NCBI RefSeq assembly: GCF_015709225.1
Contig: NZ_JADNRS010000030.1
Location: 1-61,091, forward strand
Origin: Acholeplasma laidlawii
GTDB lineage: Bacteria; Bacillota_I; Bacilli_A; Acholeplasmatales; Acholeplasmataceae
Length of the DNA stretch: 61,091 nt
Direction of reading: 5' to 3'
The notes beneath the pieces were generated by a model. It was not told the origin of the DNA. It saw only the letters and a program-made list of their open reading frames with translations, and ran no database searches. A program made the translations under genes and the position numbers. Positions 7,592 through 16,200 of the stretch are shown piece by piece. Each line of letters begins with the position of its first letter. Positions within the stretch are counted from its first letter, which is position 1.

Positions 7592-9079
7592 TTAAACGCG
7601 TTTATATGGTGTATAGCTTTTTTGAGGTTTGGTTTCTGGTTTTAATACAACAAACCCGTATGGTTCTAATGTAATGTTCATAAGTCCAGCTAAGAGTGTC
7701 ACAGGTTTGACATTTCCTAATACTGTCTTAAAATTGGAATAATTCATTAATCTTGAATCCTTTAATAAGACAGTTTCAGAAACGTCCTCTTTAGATGGAT
7801 TTATCGCGATGATACAAGTATCCTCAACTTTATCAGTAATACGCATATAACATAATAAGTCATCTGCATTTATGGCTATAAAATCACCAATTTTAAGAGC
7901 TCTTTCTCTTTTATGAAGACTAATTAAAGATTGAGTCCACTTTAGAGTTTCATTCTTATCGTTAAATAAATCCCAGTTCATCGGTGCTCTATTCATTGGA
8001 TCGTTTGCACCATCCATGCCAAGTTCAGTACCATAATACAGATTAGGTGAACCAGGTAGCGTAAACTGCATGACTTGAGCAAGGCGTTGTAGTTCAAGTT
8101 TAGGTAGAAGATGCTTTAATCTTGCAACATCATGATTATCAAGTAAGTTCCAAGATTTTAAAATCGGTTCAATACCTGCATCATCAATGGTATCTTTAAA
8201 CATTTTAATGGCTTTATGAGGTGATAGTTCACCAGATAATAATCTTAAAGTAATTTCTCTAAAAGTAAAATTCATAACACCGTCAATAGATTTTAACCAT
8301 TTTTCAGGATAGTTCCAAATCTCACCAACAATCATCACATCGGATTTATCTTTTCTAGCATAATCTCTTAGTTCACTTAAGATATCAAAACCGATATCAA
8401 AAGCAACATCTAATCTCCAGCCATCAACACCCATTTGAATATAAGAACGGATAACGGAATCATCTTGTTTGAAAATATAGTTTTTAACATCTTCATGTTC
8501 TAAATTAAGTTCAGGTAGACTCGGAGCATCTGCCCATAATCTAACACCTCTTGGGTAAACATCATTAAAATCAAAGAAGTGTCTATAACCTTCATGTTTT
8601 AGTGCTTTTTGAAACATCGGGTTGCCTACACCCACATGGTTAAATACCCCGTCTAACATGATTTTCATATCATGTTCATGCACATTTTGAATCAGTTTTT
8701 TTAAATCTTCTTTAGTACCATATTCTTTAGATATCTCTAAAAAATTGGTTGCATCATACTTATGATTAGAAAGGGATTCAAAAATAGGATTTAAATAGAG
8801 TACATCCATACCAAGATTTTTAATGTAGTTTAAACGCTCATTTAAACTATTTAAATCTCCACCCCAAAAATCAAGTTCATGAGACCAGTATCTATGATCT
8901 TCTAAGAAAGTACCTGGTTTTGGTAAATTTTTCCAATCATGTAGAGTTTTAGGATATGCATATAACCCATTTTTAGACTCTAAATGACTTGAAGGATTAA
9001 ATCTATCCACTAAGACTTGATAAACTAATGCGCCATTTCGCCAATCATTTTCTCTTAATTTAAATTTATTGTTGTTCAT
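7592..9079 (-). CDS. GH13 alpha-glucan hydrolase (alpha-amylase/neopullulanase family)
   Basis: A 495-residue cytoplasmic GH13 enzyme that should hydrolyse alpha-glucosidic bonds in maltodextrins. The four conserved regions are visible: DGVFNH, GWRLDVAFD with nucleophile D224, GEIWN with acid E253, and LLDNHD with D317. It has no signal peptide. It lacks the N-terminal CBM34 domain seen in the second GH13 enzyme of this window. The start at 9079 is chosen because GAGGTGAT lies just upstream; the longer frame adds 21 residues with no ribosome site. A palindrome resembling the LacI-family operators of the maltodextrin locus lies at 9149-9162. Confidence 0.88.
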   Translation of the reverse strand: MNNNKFKLRENDWRNGALVYQVLVDRFNPSSHLESKNGLYAYPKTLHDWKNLPKPGTFLEDHRYWSHELDFWGGDLNSLNERLNYIKNLGMDVLYLNPIFESLSNHKYDATNFLEISKEYGTKEDLKKLIQNVHEHDMKIMLDGVFNHVGVGNPMFQKALKHEGYRHFFDFNDVYPRGVRLWADAPSLPELNLEHEDVKNYIFKQDDSVIRSYIQMGVDGWRLDVAFDIGFDILSELRDYARKDKSDVMIVGEIWNYPEKWLKSIDGVMNFTFREITLRLLSGELSPHKAIKMFKDTIDDAGIEPILKSWNLLDNHDVARLKHLLPKLELQRLAQVMQFTLPGSPNLYYGTELGMDGANDPMNRAPMNWDLFNDKNETLKWTQSLISLHKRERALKIGDFIAINADDLLCYMRITDKVEDTCIIAINPSKEDVSETVLLKDSRLMNYSNFKTVLGNVKPVTLLAGLMNITLEPYGFVVLKPETKPQKSYTPYKRV

Positions 9080-9148
9080 GATAATCACCTCAATTTTAAT
9101 TATAGACGAATTTAATCTAGTTACTAGTAAAAATGTAAACAATCAATA

Positions 9149-9162
9149 TACAAGCGGTTACA
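9149..9162 (-). promoter_or_regulatory. LacI/CcpA-like operator upstream of the GH13 gene
   Basis: TACAAGCGGTTACA is a CG-centred imperfect palindrome 70 bp before the start codon. It resembles the GCAAACGTTTGC-type sites of the sugar operon at 54.8 kb, though less perfect. It may make this glucanase part of the same sugar regulon. Confidence 0.35.
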
Positions 9163-9239
9163 TAATAGAAAATATACATGAAATGCATTAATTTATAAAT
9201 ACTTTTACAGTATTTCACACCCGTATTAAAAAGCTTTGA

Positions 9240-9245
9240 TATAAT
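9240..9245 (+). promoter_or_regulatory. extended -10 promoter of the VWA lipoprotein
   Basis: TATAAT at 9240-9245 is preceded by TGA, an extended -10. A possible -35 (TTCACA, 9214-9219) is 20 bp away. Confidence 0.5.
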
Positions 9246-9271
9246 GAACTTATAAAGGAGGGGTTAGGAAA

Positions 9272-10732
9272 ATGAAAAAAATATTGACTATCATATTTTT
9301 GTCTAGTTTATTAATTTTTTTAGTTGCATGTAGTGGTAAGTATAATGGGGGTTACCTTCAAGATGAGAACTATAATTATATTTTTAATGATGATGAACAT
9401 CAAGAAATAATAGAAAATCCATTTATTGATGTTTCTGTGAATTATAAATCTAACATATCCTTAAGTTCAAACACTGCATCTTATTCGTTTATCAGATCTC
9501 AAATTAATAGCGGACGTGCAGTAGATCGTAATGCCGTACGCATTGAAGAAATGGTCAATTTCTTCAATTATAACTATAATCAACCTGAAACAGATAAAAC
9601 ATTTGGGTTTAAATCTGAACTTATCCAAACACCATGGAATAATGAAACCCATTTACTATTAATAGGTTTAGAAACTAAACAGGTTGATTTAGGTGATATA
9701 CCATCCAATATTGTTATTTTACTGGATGTATCTGGTTCTATGAGTGCTACAAATAAACTTTCACTAGCTAAAAAAGCAATGGAGTTATTAATCGAACAAA
9801 TGAAACCTAATGATGTGATATCACTTGTTACCTATTCATCTGGTGAAAAGGTGGTTTTTAAGGGTAAAAGTATAGATGATATGGCCTATATGACAAGTCA
9901 AATCAGACTCTTAAAAGCAAGTGGTGCAACCGCAGGTAAAAAGGGACTTGATATGGCCTATGAGGTGGCAGAAGAATACTTCATTGAAGGTGGAAACAAC
10001 CGCATAATTTTAGCAACAGATGGTGATTTTAACGTAGGTATTTCCAGTACAGATATGCTTATTGAATATATTTCTGAGAAAAGAGAAAGTGGCATTTACT
10101 TTTCTGCATATGGTTTTGGTTATGGTAACTTTAAAGATGAAAAGTTAGAACGTGTAGCTAATGCTGGTAATGGGACATATCACTATATTGATGACATCAT
10201 ATCAGCTAGAAAGGCTTTTGTGGATAACATAGATGGTGTTTTATATACCGTTGCACGTGATGCAAAGGCTCAAATTGCATTTGATGCATCTGCAGTATTA
10301 GAGTATCGTTTGATTGGTTATGAGAATAGACAATTAACAGATGATGAGTTTGATGATGGTACAACGGATGCTGGTGAAATTGGTACAGGTCTTCAAGTGA
10401 CTGCAATTTATGAATTAAAACTCAATGAAGGTGCTAGTGATGTTGGATCATTAACGATTCGTTATAAAAACCATGACATTACGGATGATACCCAACTTGA
10501 AGAAGCATTTACTGTTTTAAATGCAATTAATGAAAACCCAAGTGTCGATGCAAAATTTATTAGTAGTGTCGTAGAATTTGGTCTTATTTTAATGGATTCT
10601 AAATATAAAGTGGATGCGGATCTTGGTGCAGTATTAGAACGTATTGAAACAGAAACTTATAATCTAGAAGATTATTACAGAAATGATTTTATAGATGTAT
10701 TAAAAACCTATAAAGATATGAAAACTTCTTAA
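9272..10732 (+). CDS. surface lipoprotein with von Willebrand factor A domain (YfbK-like)
   Basis: A 486-residue predicted lipoprotein. The signal peptide ends in the lipobox LVAC with C20 as the lipidation site. A N-terminal region with the RIEEMVNFFNY signature of YfbK-type proteins leads into a VWA domain whose metal-ion site is D152-V-S-G-S156 plus ATDGDFNVG downstream. A C-terminal part (about residues 330-480) matches the region found after VWA in that family. Such proteins bind protein partners through a divalent metal; the partner is unknown. The ribosome binding site is AAAGGAGGGG and the gene is flanked by its own promoter and terminator. Confidence 0.85.
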   Translation: MKKILTIIFLSSLLIFLVACSGKYNGGYLQDENYNYIFNDDEHQEIIENPFIDVSVNYKSNISLSSNTASYSFIRSQINSGRAVDRNAVRIEEMVNFFNYNYNQPETDKTFGFKSELIQTPWNNETHLLLIGLETKQVDLGDIPSNIVILLDVSGSMSATNKLSLAKKAMELLIEQMKPNDVISLVTYSSGEKVVFKGKSIDDMAYMTSQIRLLKASGATAGKKGLDMAYEVAEEYFIEGGNNRIILATDGDFNVGISSTDMLIEYISEKRESGIYFSAYGFGYGNFKDEKLERVANAGNGTYHYIDDIISARKAFVDNIDGVLYTVARDAKAQIAFDASAVLEYRLIGYENRQLTDDEFDDGTTDAGEIGTGLQVTAIYELKLNEGASDVGSLTIRYKNHDITDDTQLEEAFTVLNAINENPSVDAKFISSVVEFGLILMDSKYKVDADLGAVLERIETETYNLEDYYRNDFIDVLKTYKDMKTS

Positions 10733-10744
10733 ACAAATATTCAT

Positions 10745-10784
10745 AAAGGTGCCTAATTATACGTTTATAATTAGACACCTTTTT
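10745..10784 (+). terminator. intrinsic terminator of the VWA lipoprotein
   Basis: AAGGTG-C-CTAATTAT pairs with ATAATTAG-A-CACCTT around a short loop, followed by TTTTATT. Confidence 0.8.
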
Positions 10785-10850
10785 ATTATAAGTAGGTTAT
10801 ATTATGAACATGCTAAAGGGATAAAGTATATGATATAAGGTTTTATGTAT

Positions 10851-10886
10851 AAAAAAGGATCACCTTTCGAATGAAAGATGGTCCTT
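10851..10886 (-). terminator. intrinsic terminator of the minus-strand ATPase
   Basis: A stem between 10855-10868 and 10873-10886 with a GAAT loop. On the minus strand it is followed by six T (10851-10856). It lies 7 bp after the ATPase stop codon. Confidence 0.75.
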
Positions 10887-10892
10887 TTTGCT

Positions 10893-12767
10893 TTATTTTT
10901 TAGCTAACATGCGTAATCCATTTAAGATAACTAATATGGTAGAACCTTCATGGGCTACAACGCCAAATGGAAGATTGACTAATCCAAAGATATTAAATGA
11001 AAGTAATGTAAGTATAACAAGCAGTGAGAATATCATATTTTGATAGATGATAGATTGATTAGCTTTTGAGATTCTAAAGATCTTATCAATGTTTTCAATT
11101 TTATTATTCATGAAGATGATATCCGCAGTTTCAAGTGACACATCAGATCCACTTCCCATTGAGGCACCAATGTCTGCAATGGCTAGTGCTGGTGCATCAT
11201 TTACACCGTCTCCAACCATCATGACTTTACCATATTGTTTTTGAAGTTCGATAATGTGTGCACTCTTTTCATGTGGTAATGCATCTGCAATAATAACATC
11301 AATACCCGCTTTTTGCGCAATCGCGTGGGCTGTTGCATTGTTATCACCTGTAAGAAGAATAGGTATGATGTTTTCTTTTTTAAGTTTCATGACCATTTCT
11401 TTAACGTTTGGTCTTAATTTATCAATGAGTGAAATATATCCAATTAAGTTGTCATTTAAGATGATTTGAACAATAGAGTTTCCATTTGATTGGCTTTCTA
11501 CCATTTTTGGAGTCACTACATCAGACTTCATATGATCAAACTTACCGATTTTGTATTCATCTTTACCAATTTTGAGTGACATACCTTTTCCAGGTATTTC
11601 TGTTACTGGATTTGGTTTATAGGTTGTTGAATCTTCTAAAAAAGTAGTAATTGCACTTGCTAGCGCATGATTAGATAGTTTCTCTACTGAGTAGACAATA
11701 TCAAGAATATCTTGTTTATTATAATTAGGATCGACAAATACATCAACAACTGCAGGTTTACCTTCTGTGATTGTACCAGTCTTATCAAATACAACAACCT
11801 TGATACGGCTTAAGTCTTCTAAGTATTTACCACCTTTAATTAATACTCTACCTCTTGCAGCATTAGATAAAGTAGATAACATTGTAGGTGCAACACTTGC
11901 CATAAGTGCACATGGAGAACCAACAACTAATACAACCGTACCACGGTAGAATGCTTGATCCCAAGTCCATGTATTAGTTAGTGGTGGAATCAGCATGAAA
12001 CCTATCGCAAGAAGTATTACAAAATACACATACCATTTTTCAATTTTTTCAATACGAGTTTGTGTATGACCTTGATTATCTTGTGCATCGCGAACAAGTT
12101 TAATAATTTTATTGACAACGAACTCTTCTGGTCGTGTTGTAATCTTAACTAAAATCGCTGAGTTTAGATTATATGTACCAGCAAATACCTCATCATTTTC
12201 ACCCTTATTCACCGGCATAGATTCACCAGTAATTGCAGCTTGGTTAATTGCGGTTGAACCTTTAAAGATAAGACCGTCAACTGGAATTGCATCCCCAACC
12301 TTAACAATAACAATATCTCCAAGTTTAAGATCATTAATTGCTACAACCGTCTCTACACCATCTTGGTAAAGGGTTGCTCTTTCAGGTGAAAGATTTAACA
12401 GGGAAGTTAATTCTTTTTGTGATTTATTATGTGCAAATGTTTCCATTAAACCAGAAATTGCAAATATCATAATAAGTAATGCAGCTTCAAGTGGATTACC
12501 AATAATAAATGCTGACACAGCTGCAATAATCATTAAGATTTCTACGTTTAATGCCTTGTTAGCAATAGTTTCCTCAACACCTTCTTTAGCTTTGAAGAAC
12601 CCACCTAATATAAAGGATAAAGCATACAATACGATAAGTGGTAATTGAACATTATCTCCATTATTTGGAAGCAATGTAAAGTTTAATATGACGGCTACTC
12701 CTAAGAGTAGAACCGATGTGACAACGAATGTAAGTTCGATATTTAATCTAGTAAATAATTTTTTCAT
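10893..12767 (-). CDS. PIB-4 type metal efflux ATPase (PfeT/ZosA/CzcP-like)
   Basis: A 624-residue P-type ATPase without N-terminal metal-binding domain. The transport helix has S284-P-C286 instead of CPC, the phosphorylated residue is D328 in DKTGTITEG, the hinge is GDGVND, and the last helix has H606-E-G-S. SPC together with HEGG/S-T is the signature of PIB-4 pumps, which export Fe(II), Zn(II) or Co(II). The start at 12767 is set by GAGGT seven bases upstream; the longer frame has no ribosome site. PerR-like boxes upstream suggest that it is the Fe(II) exporter PfeT of the peroxide response, but zinc cannot be excluded. Confidence 0.88.
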   Translation of the reverse strand: MKKLFTRLNIELTFVVTSVLLLGVAVILNFTLLPNNGDNVQLPLIVLYALSFILGGFFKAKEGVEETIANKALNVEILMIIAAVSAFIIGNPLEAALLIMIFAISGLMETFAHNKSQKELTSLLNLSPERATLYQDGVETVVAINDLKLGDIVIVKVGDAIPVDGLIFKGSTAINQAAITGESMPVNKGENDEVFAGTYNLNSAILVKITTRPEEFVVNKIIKLVRDAQDNQGHTQTRIEKIEKWYVYFVILLAIGFMLIPPLTNTWTWDQAFYRGTVVLVVGSPCALMASVAPTMLSTLSNAARGRVLIKGGKYLEDLSRIKVVVFDKTGTITEGKPAVVDVFVDPNYNKQDILDIVYSVEKLSNHALASAITTFLEDSTTYKPNPVTEIPGKGMSLKIGKDEYKIGKFDHMKSDVVTPKMVESQSNGNSIVQIILNDNLIGYISLIDKLRPNVKEMVMKLKKENIIPILLTGDNNATAHAIAQKAGIDVIIADALPHEKSAHIIELQKQYGKVMMVGDGVNDAPALAIADIGASMGSGSDVSLETADIIFMNNKIENIDKIFRISKANQSIIYQNMIFSLLVILTLLSFNIFGLVNLPFGVVAHEGSTILVILNGLRMLAKK

Positions 12768-12844
12768 ATAGACCTCGTTTCTTAGTAATAATCTACCACC
12801 AATATTATAAATAGTCAACTTATTTATAAAAATAATTACCTTAT

Positions 12845-12859
12845 TTATAATAATTATAA
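12845..12859 (-). promoter_or_regulatory. PerR-like box upstream of the efflux ATPase
   Basis: TTATAATAATTATAA is a perfect 7-1-7 palindrome and matches the Bacillus PerR box consensus TTATAATNATTATAA at every position. It lies 78-92 bp upstream of the ATPase start. Bacillus pfeT, of the same family, is PerR controlled. AT-richness makes a chance match possible. Confidence 0.5.
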
Positions 12860-12875
12860 TGAGCAAGTGCTCTAT

Positions 12876-12890
12876 TTAAAATAATTATAA
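12876..12890 (-). promoter_or_regulatory. second PerR-like box
   Basis: On the minus strand the 15-mer differs from the PerR consensus at one position. It is separated from the perfect box by the inverted repeat GAGCA-AG-TGCTC (12861-12872). Confidence 0.35.
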
Positions 12891-12950
12891 ATTGGTAATT
12901 TTTACTTATAAAAAGTATAATTAAGAAACTCAAAAAAGGGATGGAAATGT

Positions 12951-12979
12951 TTGATTATCGCTTAGGCATATGATACAAT
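12951..12979 (+). promoter_or_regulatory. promoter of tRNA-Val
   Basis: TTGATT (12951-12956), a 17-bp spacer and TACAAT (12974-12979). The predicted start lies about 15 bp before the mature tRNA. Confidence 0.65.
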
Positions 12980-13001
12980 ACTATTGCGTCAAAATTTCAA
13001 C

Positions 13002-13076
13002 GCACAATTAGCTCAGCGGGAGAGCACCTGCTTGACGTGCAGGGGGTCACAAGTTCAATCCTTGTATTGTGCACCA
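13002..13076 (+). tRNA. tRNA-Val (anticodon GAC)
   Basis: A full cloverleaf: acceptor GCACAAT/ATTGTGC, D arm GCTC/GAGC, anticodon stem CCTGC/GCAGG with loop TTGACGT (GAC), T arm ACAAG-TTCAATC-CTTGT, and an encoded CCA end. Confidence 0.95.
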
Positions 13077-13090
13077 TGTTAACATTGATT

Positions 13091-13120
13091 AGAGATTCTT
13101 CTGCGAGAGTCTCTTTTTTT
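13091..13120 (+). terminator. intrinsic terminator after tRNA-Val
   Basis: AGAGA-T-TC pairs with GA-G-TCTCT around 13091-13114, followed by a run of T. Confidence 0.7.
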
Positions 13121-13256
13121 AATCCTAAAACATTAATTAACAAAAAACTATATAAAAGATATATAATAAAGATGATTTATCGGTGAAATTATATTAGTAT
13201 TTGTTTTACTTTGGGGATTAGGATTATTCCAAACAAACGATTGGGTAACAGAAGCA

Positions 13257-16200
13257 ATGGTACGTCAGTACATCTCTTTTATACCTTTTGGTAATGAACA
13301 ACTCGTTGAATACATGGATGAGATTGTAGCTAGTGGTATGTTACCTCTGTTTTTAGCAATTGTCGATTTAAGTATTAAAATGAGTATTTTCATTGTCTTT
13401 TACACAATCCTTAGAGCTATATTCAAATGGTTCTTATTTGGTATACCTTGGTTAATATTTATTAAACCGATTGTTAAGGATAAAGAAAAGAATAAATTTT
13501 TAGGCGGTATCGTAGGTATCTTTAGAGGTGCCTTTGCTGGATTTTTCTTAATCTTTCCTGTCTTAATTATCATTAATACAGTAGTTGGTGAGGGTGTTGA
13601 GTTAGATAATCCCGAATACAGTGATATTGCCCAAGCAGTATCACAAGCAAATCAATATAACTTTGTTAAATATATTAATGATGCGACTAAAGTTAATGAT
13701 ATTGGTCTAGCAGATTTCATGTTTGACCTAGCTTTTAAATCTAAAGTCAATGATGACGAAATGATTGTTTGGCGTGTCGAATTAAAATGGATTGCTGAAG
13801 CAGGTAAAGTAGCACTACCTTATATATTAGATGAAAATTCGGAAATGGAAATCACCTTAGCTGAAATCACTAAATTCGAAGGCGCTTTTACCGCGTTTTC
13901 TAATTCTCAACTCTTAAACTCAAGTGTCAAACCAATGATGAAATTTGCTATCCTTGTCGCATCAGAACAAGAAGGATTTGATTTCTTATCAGAAACAGAA
14001 ATTGCTGATTTGATTACACAAATCGATGGTGTAGATATTGATTTATCAAATGATGTCAATGAAGTATATCTTGCAGCTAAAGAATTATTAACCATACAAG
14101 ATTATGCACAATGGCAAGCATCGCTTGAAAACCTTGGTTTAATAGCAAACTTTGATAGCGATGATCAAGACTTATTTATAAGTGCATTAAATAGATTAGT
14201 TACCCTTGATTTACTTAAACTAGCAGATCCTATTTTATCTGTAGGTATGTATGATCAATCTATCGTTGATCAAATTACTTGGTTAGAAACCAATGAAGAA
14301 AAAGTAGAACTACTGAATAGCGTTCGTGCAAAATTAAATGCTTATGAAGGTGAATTTGTCTCAACAACTCTAAGCGAACTTGTTGGATTATTTGAGACAA
14401 CATTCTACAGTTTCCCAGGTATTGATCTTGATGGTGATGGTACAACCGATGTCGAACTATCTGAATTAATAGAAAACATGGAAGACTTAAGTATTATATT
14501 AAATAAAGATCCACAATATCATACTTGGTTTAAAGAAGTATTAGATGGTGTTGGTTCATTATCTGTGATTGACGTATTTATGGAACCACTCATGGGTATT
14601 GCTTACAGTCAAATAGCCGGTCAAGATGAAATGTTTGATGAAACAGAATTAGCATTATTAAAAGATATTATAGAAACTAACTTTAGCGATAGTGATGACT
14701 TAGTAAGAGAACTAACTTGGATTGCTGATGTTTATTATGCGATTGGTAGTTTAGAAGTAGGCGAATTATTAAAGGCTGGTGAAACACCAATTGTTATTAT
14801 GGACACATTACTTGTTGATAATGATGGTCAACTGCTATTTAAAGAAATGGTAGATACCTTCTTAGAAGGTCAAACAATTAGTGCATTAACAAATCAAATG
14901 AGTAGTGCACTTATTAGAAAATATGTCACTGAACCAGTGACATTAGCTGAGCCACTCAACCGTGCAGCAGCAATTTCTTCATTTAATTTTAATACTGAAA
15001 TTAATGTATTATTAGATGTCTTATTCGGTCTATATGATGAAGGTATGACACTTGAAGCAGCAATGAGTACAGAAGAAGACTCTAATATGCTAGAAACATT
15101 ATTACCTTCCATCATTACTTATATTAGAGATGAAGCACAAAAAACTAAGTTATTATCATCTAACATCCTATATTCATTCTTAGATTATAACTTATCAAGT
15201 ATCCCAATGCTTGAAATGCCTGAAGTGATTTATGAAACAGAAGGTATGTATGAAGGTTGGATTAAAAAGACTGAATTATCTAATTTATTATCCGTTATTG
15301 ATGGTTTATTAACTGAAATGGAATCTCATGATATGGGTATTGAAGATCTCTTGGGTGGTATGGAATCTATGAATGAATTCTTCCCTGTGATTAAAGGCTA
15401 TGCAAGTAGTGAAGAAAATAGAGATACACTCTTATCATCAGATATCATTTATAAGACCGTAGATGACTTGATTCAAGGTATTGATTTAATTACTATCCCA
15501 GATAATGCAATCGTTACTGATGTCAACTCACCATATTATGAATGGACAGAACGTGTTGAACTTAAAAAGATATTAGAAGCAATTGTAATTATGAATGTCG
15601 ATGTACCACAAGAAGGCGAACAAATGAACTTAGATGCTATTACAGGTGAACAGATTAATGATGTAATCCTTGTAGAATCTAAAGTTATGACAAGACTACT
15701 TACAACCTATATTAAAGATGCAAATATTTTTGATATCCCTGAAGTAGCTTATGAAACGAATGAAGCACTTGATCTTAAACAAGAAGAACTCGAAGCGTTA
15801 GGTAATTTATTAGTTGATTTAAACCTTACATTAGGGGACTTAATTGGTGGTGGCGCTGGTAACTTACTAGATAGTTATTATGTAAGTGACCTAACAAGCT
15901 TAGATTATAGTCAATCCTATCTAATCAAAGGATTTATTACCCACGGTATTAAAACCGGTATTGGCACACCGCATTCACTTGCACTTGATACAACTTACCC
16001 AGAAGTATTAAGTAATACTGAAATCGGTGAATTATTCAACATCTTAAATGCATTAGATACTATACCATCTATGACTGTACAAGGATTAATGGATACACTG
16101 GATCCAACCGTTTTAACCTATGAACAAACATCCGATATCATTAATAGTGGAGACTCTATCGTTATTAGATCTTTATTTAGTGATAATTTATTAGGTACTC

